Below, in pieces: positions 58,756 to 64,000 of a stretch of DNA of 64,000 nucleotides. This stretch comes from Dyadobacter sp. (lineage in GTDB: Bacteria; Bacteroidota; Bacteroidia; Cytophagales; Spirosomataceae). The position numbers and the translations under genes were made by a program. Numbering within the stretch: position 1 is the stretch's first letter; each line of letters begins with the position of its first letter. A model generated the notes under the pieces. That model had not been told where the DNA came from and ran no database searches. It saw only the letters and a program-made list of their open reading frames with translations. Where the stretch lies: contig NZ_JAGIAS010000002.1 of NCBI RefSeq assembly GCF_017744695.1, positions 434,001-498,000 on the forward strand, written 5' to 3'.

Positions 58756-59262
58756 ATGAAAATGAAACTTTACACTTACGTTACCCTGTTTTCCCTGCTC
58801 GCCATCGCGACATCCGCCTGTAAAGACAACGACAAAAAAGAGATTGCGCCGGAGCCTGTTAAAATCACTTTTACCGACAAAAAATGGAAGACCGAAACCT
58901 GGGACCTGGTCAAGCCGCTCGACCTCGACGAGGACGGCGATAAAGAAACCGACCTCATGCAGCTGCTCATCGAATGCGACTTTGACGACTTTATTGTATT
59001 TCAAAAGAATGGTAAATTTATCACCAATACCGGCAGTAAGCGATGCAATGCGAACGAAGAACAGGAAAGCTACGCTGCCGACTGGACCTACGACGAAGCC
59101 GCAAAAATCATCAAAATGAAAAGTGTGCCCAGCGGCCTGGAAAAAGACGATTGGGAAGTGCTCGAGCTGACTGAAACCACTTTAAAAGTACGGTTTAACC
59201 TGCTCCCCGAAGACGGAACATCAGCTGCAATCAAGAGTGTCATGACCTTGAAAAAGATATGA
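58756..59262 (+). CDS. Small lipoprotein, function unknown
   Basis: 168 aa from ATG 58756; the longer upstream frame (from 58588) overlaps regulatory DNA and adds nothing. Lipobox TSAC-KDNDK at about residues 20-23. The mature part is a compact beta-rich domain with a conserved-looking CDFDDFIVFQKNGKF and a second Cys pair (KRCNANEE), resembling lipocalin-like lipoproteins of Bacteroidota. It overlaps the next start by 4 nt (ATGA). It lies behind a LytTR-like repeat. Confidence 0.75.
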   Translation: MKMKLYTYVTLFSLLAIATSACKDNDKKEIAPEPVKITFTDKKWKTETWDLVKPLDLDEDGDKETDLMQLLIECDFDDFIVFQKNGKFITNTGSKRCNANEEQESYAADWTYDEAAKIIKMKSVPSGLEKDDWEVLELTETTLKVRFNLLPEDGTSAAIKSVMTLKKI

Positions 59263-59909
59263 CGAGGTTATTCCTGTATGTTTCCATCCTGGCAGCCGCG
59301 CTTTGCGGCTGCATTCATTCTGCTCCGGTGCCGGACGAGGTGAAATCATCGGCACCCGGCTTCGGCAGCTCCGACCGGAGCCCGGAAGGCCCGCTGCTAA
59401 GCTTGCCAAACGGCATTACAATCGTTGACCGACCATATTCTGACGGAAACTGCGCCGGTCAATCAGACAGACATGGAGTCGGGGAAGTTCGGTTTTGCAT
59501 GCAACTTTCGAACAACACGGGCACACCTGCATTTGTGACAATTCCGGCAGGGACTGTTTTCATTTCGGAAAACACAAAATCCCCTAATGGATTGATTGTT
59601 AAAGAAATCAACATCCGGATCCCGGCCCATGCCGCGCCGGTAATGCAATTCCTGACCTGCTCGATCAATCAGGACCGCAAGGCTCCTGCCGCTACTTTTG
59701 GCCCGCAGCCCATCCTGACCAATCATTACAGCATGCCGGAGCTGTTAAGTCTTTTGGAAACCAAGCGGATCAATGCAGAGGATTATGACGGCAAAACTCC
59801 TCCGGCGGCTATTTCCGCGGCTGTGCAGGCGGCCGTGCACGAGCTTGCGCATACCGGGCGGCTCTCTGCTGGCGCACGCGAAAAATTAGCGCAGCTGCCA
59901 GATCAGTAA
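59259..59909 (+). CDS. Second lipoprotein of the pair, function unknown
   Basis: 216 aa. Lipobox LCGC at residues about 15-18 after a short hydrophobic leader. The mature part has strands rich in Asn/Thr (MQLSNNTGTPAFVTIPAGTVF) suggesting an Ig-like or similar beta domain, then helices (SLLETKRINAEDYDG...HELAHTGRLSA). No family recognised. Translationally coupled to 58756-59262 (4-nt overlap). It ends 3 nt before the convergent kinase gene. Confidence 0.65.
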   Translation: MTRLFLYVSILAAALCGCIHSAPVPDEVKSSAPGFGSSDRSPEGPLLSLPNGITIVDRPYSDGNCAGQSDRHGVGEVRFCMQLSNNTGTPAFVTIPAGTVFISENTKSPNGLIVKEINIRIPAHAAPVMQFLTCSINQDRKAPAATFGPQPILTNHYSMPELLSLLETKRINAEDYDGKTPPAAISAAVQAAVHELAHTGRLSAGAREKLAQLPDQ

Positions 59910-59912
59910 GCA

Positions 59913-60956
59913 CTAATCCGAAACCAGCAACGGCAGGCTTACAGAGAAACGCTGTGGATTTTCGTCGATGTCGATCTCTCCCTGGCCCAGTAAGCTGTAC
60001 TTGCTGGCGATATTGGCAAGACCGATGCGGCTCGAAGGTACTTTTATGGGACGCCTTTGCAGGTTATTGGACACCACCAGCCTGCCATCGACCGTAGTAT
60101 TAAGGCGAATATAGAGCGGTTGCTGGGGCATGATCACATTATGCTTCACCACGTTTTCCATCAGCAGCTGCAATGTGAGCGGCGGCAGCATATAGCGCCG
60201 GTACGCCGGATCAATTTCCTCTTCCAACCGCAAATTACTGCCGTAACGCGTGCTGAGCAGGTGGAAGTAGGAAGTCGCAAAATTCAGCTCCGATTCCAGG
60301 GTTGTGAGTTCCGACTCATTACTGCGCAGCAGGTAGCGGTATACGTTACTCATCTCATCAATAAACTGCGTGGCGAGCTCGGCATCTTCCTCGATCAGCG
60401 ACGAAAGCGAATTGAGGCAATTGAAAAGGAAATGCGGGTTAATCTGCTGTTTCAAGCTTTCGAACTGGCTTTGCAGGTTGGCTTTGCGCAGTTTCTCGGT
60501 TTCGAGTAGTTTCTGTTGCCAAAGCTCAAATGCGTACACCCCCTCATGTATGCACGTGACGACGATATTCATAAGCGCACCCAACGCAAGCGCCCATTCG
60601 AAACTGGTAAGGTCGTAAACATAACCCTTAAAACCGGCCGCTTTATAGAGGAAGAACAGGCCGCTGATAATGGCCAGATTGCAAACGATATGCGCCGGGA
60701 TCATGAGCAGCATCCGTTTGGGTGTTTGCTTGAAATGCGAAAACTGCTTGCGAAACCAGAAACCGATCCGGGCGTGAACCAGCTGATAGGCAAGCCCGAA
60801 AACGACGGTGGATACGGTTGTCGCCCTCGCAAATACCCAAATGTCCGAAAAATAAACACTGCCTACCAACAAGTAATTCATCAGTAAGATGTACGCCGGC
60901 AGCAACGCAAGGGCGATCCATATGTCCTGTTTGGTGTATGTTACCAGTAGCTTCAC
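59913..60956 (-). CDS. LytS-like sensor histidine kinase
   Basis: 347 aa. Four transmembrane helices (about 12-32, 40-60, 75-97, 115-135). His-kinase region QQINPHFLFNCLNSLSSLIEE (phospho-His about 173) of the LytS/YehU class; HATPase with LMENVVKHN and GLANIASKY. It overlaps the upstream kinase gene by 4 nt, so the two kinases are one operon. Expected partners are LytTR regulators. Confidence 0.92.
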   Translation of the reverse strand: MKLLVTYTKQDIWIALALLPAYILLMNYLLVGSVYFSDIWVFARATTVSTVVFGLAYQLVHARIGFWFRKQFSHFKQTPKRMLLMIPAHIVCNLAIISGLFFLYKAAGFKGYVYDLTSFEWALALGALMNIVVTCIHEGVYAFELWQQKLLETEKLRKANLQSQFESLKQQINPHFLFNCLNSLSSLIEEDAELATQFIDEMSNVYRYLLRSNESELTTLESELNFATSYFHLLSTRYGSNLRLEEEIDPAYRRYMLPPLTLQLLMENVVKHNVIMPQQPLYIRLNTTVDGRLVVSNNLQRRPIKVPSSRIGLANIASKYSLLGQGEIDIDENPQRFSVSLPLLVSD

Positions 60957-61987
60957 GTCGTTTCGAATTGATTACGGATCGCCCCGACGGGTATCCTTAC
61001 GGTAAATGTCTCCCCGTCATCGAAGAGCATCGGCTCATCGAGGTTCAGGTCCCGAAACCGGGAAATGAGCGTTTCAAGTCCTTCGCGGGCCGCTTTGACG
61101 TGCTTCGGCTGGATCGAATTCCGCACCTCGAGCTGTCTGCCCTGCGTCGCGATCGACAATTTCAGCGGTTTTTGCTTCATCACGACATTATTCCGGATCG
61201 CATTGTCGACGAGCGTTTGCAAGGTGAGCATCGGCACCATGCAATGTGCGCAGCTTTCATCGATATTGACTTCCACCTCGATCGCCGAGCCGTAGCGGGT
61301 GCTGGTCAGGAAGAGGTACGACTGGATGAACTCGCTCTCGCTTTTGAGCGACGCCAGCCCATTTTCGCTGGTATGGAGCAGGTAACGGTACACACTCGAA
61401 AGTTCGTCAAGAAACGCACCTGCCTGCACGCGGTCCTCCTCGACCAGCGCCGAAAGGGAATTGAGGCTGTTGAATAAAAAATGCGGATTAACCTGATTTT
61501 TAAGGTTGTCAAACTGGTTTTGCAGGGCCTTTTTCTTGATCGCCTCCTCTTCCTGCAATGCGATCCCATATTGGTTCAATGAGTAGATCAGCTCATAAAT
61601 GGCGCCTACCGCGAAGAGCGTCACCACGCAGAGGGTAATGTAAATGCTGTATTCTTTTAAGGTAAAAACCTCCCAATCCCACCGCGCGAAATACATGAGC
61701 AGGAAAAAGAAAACCTGACTGACCACCTCGATGACCAGATAGCCCGAAAAAGTCCCGAGGATCCGCTGCCGGGTTTGGGTAACGTCAGGGTACCGTGCCC
61801 GCCATTTCTCGCTCCATTGCGCCATGAGTTGCCAGGTAATGAGCGTACATCCCAACCACGCGAGCGTGATCGTGAGGCTTTTCCAGTTGCTTCCGATAAA
61901 TTTCTGAACAAGAAAAAGGTTCAGCAGCAATGTCCAGACGAGGATTACGAGCGGACGGAACCATTTCCATTGCGAAGGATTTTTCAA
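60953..61987 (-). CDS. LytS-like sensor histidine kinase
   Basis: 344 aa, same layout as 59913-60956: four transmembrane helices, then NQVNPHFLFNSLNSLSALVEE. The HATPase-like end shows LVDNAIRNN, but the GLxN glycine motif of the ATP lid reads REGLETLISRF, so ATP binding may be altered. First gene of a two-kinase operon; possibly one kinase is a heterodimer partner. Confidence 0.92.
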   Translation of the reverse strand: MKNPSQWKWFRPLVILVWTLLLNLFLVQKFIGSNWKSLTITLAWLGCTLITWQLMAQWSEKWRARYPDVTQTRQRILGTFSGYLVIEVVSQVFFFLLMYFARWDWEVFTLKEYSIYITLCVVTLFAVGAIYELIYSLNQYGIALQEEEAIKKKALQNQFDNLKNQVNPHFLFNSLNSLSALVEEDRVQAGAFLDELSSVYRYLLHTSENGLASLKSESEFIQSYLFLTSTRYGSAIEVEVNIDESCAHCMVPMLTLQTLVDNAIRNNVVMKQKPLKLSIATQGRQLEVRNSIQPKHVKAAREGLETLISRFRDLNLDEPMLFDDGETFTVRIPVGAIRNQFETT

Positions 61988-62226
61988 CTTGATACCGGCA
62001 GATTAGGGCTTGGAACGCGATTTACATTCCCAAATATAAAACTAAGCTTGCGGGATCGATTTATCAAACACTTCCCTACACATTTTGCCTGTTATAAAAG
62101 CCTAACTTTTTGAGCCTCAAATCAAAAATTAGTATATTTATAACCGCCGGTACTTTGCTGCCCATCACGGAAGCCACGGCCTTTTACGCATTCCAACGCT
62201 TTGCTACACCACAATCATCTGAAATT

Positions 62227-62255
62227 CGGTCCGACCGGACCGGCAGGTTTTTTTG
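62227..62255 (+). terminator. Terminator-like hairpin in 5' leader of FAD oxidoreductase
   Basis: CGGTCC (62227-62232)/GGACCG (62237-62242), loop GACC, then GCAGG and T7 (62248-62254), 25 nt before the start codon at 62280. It could be an attenuator. The region 61988-62279 (292 bp) otherwise holds no gene I can support. Confidence 0.45.
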
Positions 62256-62279
62256 TTTTCTATTTAAACCCCTTCTCAG

Positions 62280-63650
62280 ATGGAAACAAACAGTTCCTCT
62301 AAAACAATCCCCCATTTCAGGGGCAGGGTTATTACCCCCGGTGACGCCGATTACGAAACTGCCAGGAAAGTCCATAATGGCATGGTGGACAAATGCCCCG
62401 AGCTTATTGTACGTTGCGCGGACGAGACGGACGTCGTCAAAGCCGTTCAGTTTGCACGTAAAAACGATCTGCTGGTCGCCGTACGCGGCGGCGGCCATAA
62501 CGGCGCCGGCCTCGGCGTATGTGACCAAGGGTTAGTCATTGACTTGTCGGCTATGCGGAATGTGACCGTCGATCCGGTGGCCCGTACCATCCGGGCGCAA
62601 GGAGGCTGCCTGCTGGGCGATCTGGACAAGGCCGGCCACCCTTACGGACTAGCCGTGCCCACTGGTATCAATGCCACAACGGGCATCGGAGGGCTTACGC
62701 TCGGAGGAGGGTTGGGACATTTGACACGCTTCGGCGGCCTGACCATCGACAACCTGCTAGAAGCGGAAGTAGTGTTGGCCAACGGGACAAGGGTAAAGGC
62801 CTCTCCGACCGACAACCCGGACCTGTTCTGGGCCATTCGTGGCGGTGGAGGAAATTTCGGCGTGGTAACCTCTTTTCTTTTCCGCGCGCACGAGGTGCAC
62901 ACCGTGTACGGCGGGCCCATGTTCTGGGATATCAACGACGCCAAAGCCATGATGGCATGGTATCAGGACTTTATCAAGAAGGCGCCCGACAGCGTAAGTG
63001 GCTTCTTCAACTTTCACAAGATTCCCCCTGCCCCTATATTTCCGGAACAATTCCACTTGCAATTGATGTGCGGCATCGTATGGTGCTGCGTCGATGAGGA
63101 AGAGGCAGCGGAAGTTTTCGAAATGGTACGCAAATTCCGCAAGCCGCTGATCGACGCCGTGGGGCCAATGCCCGTTCCGACACTCCAAACCATGTTCGAC
63201 GACCTGTTCGCCCCCGGATTATACTGGTACTGGAAAGGCGATTTCGTGAAACATCTCAGTCCGGAAGTCATGGATGTGCATATCAAACATGCGCACAGGA
63301 TCCCGAATTTCTTCTCCGGCATGCACCTCTACCCGGTCAACGGAGCTGCCGGCCGGGTGAAGAATGATGACACCGCATGGAACTACCGCGACGCTACGTG
63401 GTCAATGGTGATCGTAGGCATTTCCCCCGATCATTCCGAGAAGGACCTGGTAACCAGTTTTGCCCGCGACTATTGGCAGGAACTGCACCCACACGGCGCC
63501 GGCGGTGCCTATGTCAATTTTATGATGGACGAAGGCGCCGATCGCGTGCAGGCGACCTATGGAAGCAATTATGAGAAACTCAGGCAGGTCAAAGCCAAAT
63601 ATGACCCGGGTAACCTGTTCCGGGTAAATCAGAATATCAAACCGGCGTAA
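62280..63650 (+). CDS. BBE-type FAD-binding oxidoreductase
   Basis: 456 aa of the berberine-bridge/hexose-oxidase class. FAD_binding_4 domain: CADETDVVKAVQFARKNDLLVAVRGGGHNGAG (His about 71, the 8-alpha FAD attachment site) and TTGIGGLTLGGGLGHLTRFGGLTIDNLL. The BBE C-terminus ends YDPGNLFRVNQNIKP. The second, cysteine attachment site is not obvious. Oxidises an alcohol or sugar with O2 or another acceptor; substrate unknown. Convergent with the penicillin-binding protein gene. Confidence 0.9.
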   Translation: METNSSSKTIPHFRGRVITPGDADYETARKVHNGMVDKCPELIVRCADETDVVKAVQFARKNDLLVAVRGGGHNGAGLGVCDQGLVIDLSAMRNVTVDPVARTIRAQGGCLLGDLDKAGHPYGLAVPTGINATTGIGGLTLGGGLGHLTRFGGLTIDNLLEAEVVLANGTRVKASPTDNPDLFWAIRGGGGNFGVVTSFLFRAHEVHTVYGGPMFWDINDAKAMMAWYQDFIKKAPDSVSGFFNFHKIPPAPIFPEQFHLQLMCGIVWCCVDEEEAAEVFEMVRKFRKPLIDAVGPMPVPTLQTMFDDLFAPGLYWYWKGDFVKHLSPEVMDVHIKHAHRIPNFFSGMHLYPVNGAAGRVKNDDTAWNYRDATWSMVIVGISPDHSEKDLVTSFARDYWQELHPHGAGGAYVNFMMDEGADRVQATYGSNYEKLRQVKAKYDPGNLFRVNQNIKPA

Positions 63651-63687
63651 AAAAACAGGCAGGCCCTTGCGGACCTGCCTGTTTTTT
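63650..63687. terminator. Bidirectional terminator with both stop codons at its edges
   Basis: AAAAAACAGGCAGG (63650-63663) pairs with CCTGCCTGTTTTTT (63674-63687), 14 bp. The plus-strand TAA is at 63648-63650 and the minus-strand TAA at 63686-63688. Confidence 0.9.
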
Positions 63688-64000
63688 AGAACAACACCCC
63701 TTCATCATCCGATTTGGCGGGAGGCGTGTAAACGTCCTCGGAATTCTGCGTCGAGTCGGTTGCGCATTCGCCGGTGTAACCTTCGGGCCTCGGGAACGGG
63801 CCTTTGCGGTATTGAATGAGCGTCTGGTCGTTGTAAACCTTTTGCATGAACGCCCCCCATGCAGGCATCGCCACGCGCCCACCTTGCCCCAGTGCGAGGC
63901 TGCGGTAGTGAATGCTGCGGTCCTCGCCTCCCACCCATACGCCGGCCACGAGGTTATGCGTCATACCCATAAACCAGCCGTCGGAGTGGTTCTGCGACGT
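63686..64000 (-). CDS. Penicillin-binding protein 1A-type transpeptidase, C-terminal end
   Basis: The frame runs to the window edge, so only about 104 C-terminal residues are visible. TSQNHSDGWFMG follows the KTG box of the class A transpeptidase domain (the KTG itself lies just outside), and NLVAGVWVGGEDRSIHYRS and GRVAMPAWGAFM are the standard end of PBP1a. These bifunctional enzymes polymerise and cross-link peptidoglycan at the inner membrane. A short acidic tail with Cys (GYTGECATDSTQNSEDV) follows. Confidence 0.88.
   Translation of the reverse strand, partial: TSQNHSDGWFMGMTHNLVAGVWVGGEDRSIHYRSLALGQGGRVAMPAWGAFMQKVYNDQTLIQYRKGPFPRPEGYTGECATDSTQNSEDVYTPPAKSDDEGVLF

Overview
The window looks like a chromosomal segment of a Bacteroidota member, most likely order Cytophagales (Dyadobacter/Spirosoma-like). 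This is an inference from gene content and style: an outer-membrane receptor with an N-terminal carboxypeptidase-like repeat, large MacB/FtsX-type permeases with a PadR partner, many LytTR and LuxR-type response regulators, LytS-like kinases, an ECF sigma factor with a membrane partner, BlaI/M56 pairs, several DinB and VOC proteins, and a promoter matching the Bacteroidota -7 element TAnnTTTG. No rRNA gene, intact tRNA gene, CRISPR array or insertion sequence was recognised.

Layout. 1-3600: end of a family 95 glycoside hydrolase, a DinB protein and a Pro/Gln-rich secreted protein, closed by a 34-bp perfect hairpin. 3.8-10.8 kb: an AT-richer accessory island with a tyrosine recombinase, three related lipoproteins, a hicB-hicA toxin-antitoxin pair, a BRO-type phage protein and small membrane proteins. 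It is bounded by 13-bp direct repeats, and a second 43-bp tRNA-3'-end-like repeat lies inside it. 10.9-13.7 kb: MFS transporter, VOC, DinB and YjbQ. 13.9-16.8 kb (minus strand): a tightly coupled three-gene operon of a J-domain/degenerate-kinase protein, a von Willebrand A protein and a divergent adenylosuccinate-synthetase-like enzyme. This is my best candidate for an undescribed system. 17.1-21.7 kb: small stress/redox proteins and an M48 protease.

21.7-28.0 kb (minus strand): a LacI-controlled catabolic cluster (LacI regulator, Nramp-fold transporter without the metal-binding motif, NAD epimerase/dehydrogenase, dihydrodipicolinate-synthase-like aldolase, Tat-exported enolase-superfamily enzyme). 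It has an 18-bp palindromic operator candidate and an unusual inverted repeat array between two of its genes. 28.2-32.1 kb: GtrA, TraB, GNAT, VOC, SRPBCC and bestrophin proteins. 32.1-43.1 kb: PadR plus MacB-like permease, a histidine kinase, four LuxR-type response regulators, a large outer-membrane receptor ending in seven 14-bp tandem repeats, and a LolA-like protein.

43.2-48.7 kb: BlaI/M56 signalling pair with two operator-like dyads, Old Yellow Enzyme, Crp-type regulator, SDR and HxlR regulator. 48.7-53.4 kb: ECF sigma factor with a membrane partner carrying a barrel-like C-terminus, two lipoprotein-like proteins and a mechanosensitive channel. 53.5-62 kb: AI-2E-type permease, YegP, two LytTR regulators, a dihaem-type cytochrome c, two lipoproteins and two tandem LytS-like kinases. 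Three genes here share a 21-bp-phased direct repeat at nearly the same distance from their starts, which suggests a local LytTR regulon. 62.2-64 kb: a BBE-type FAD oxidoreductase and the C-terminal end of a class A penicillin-binding protein.
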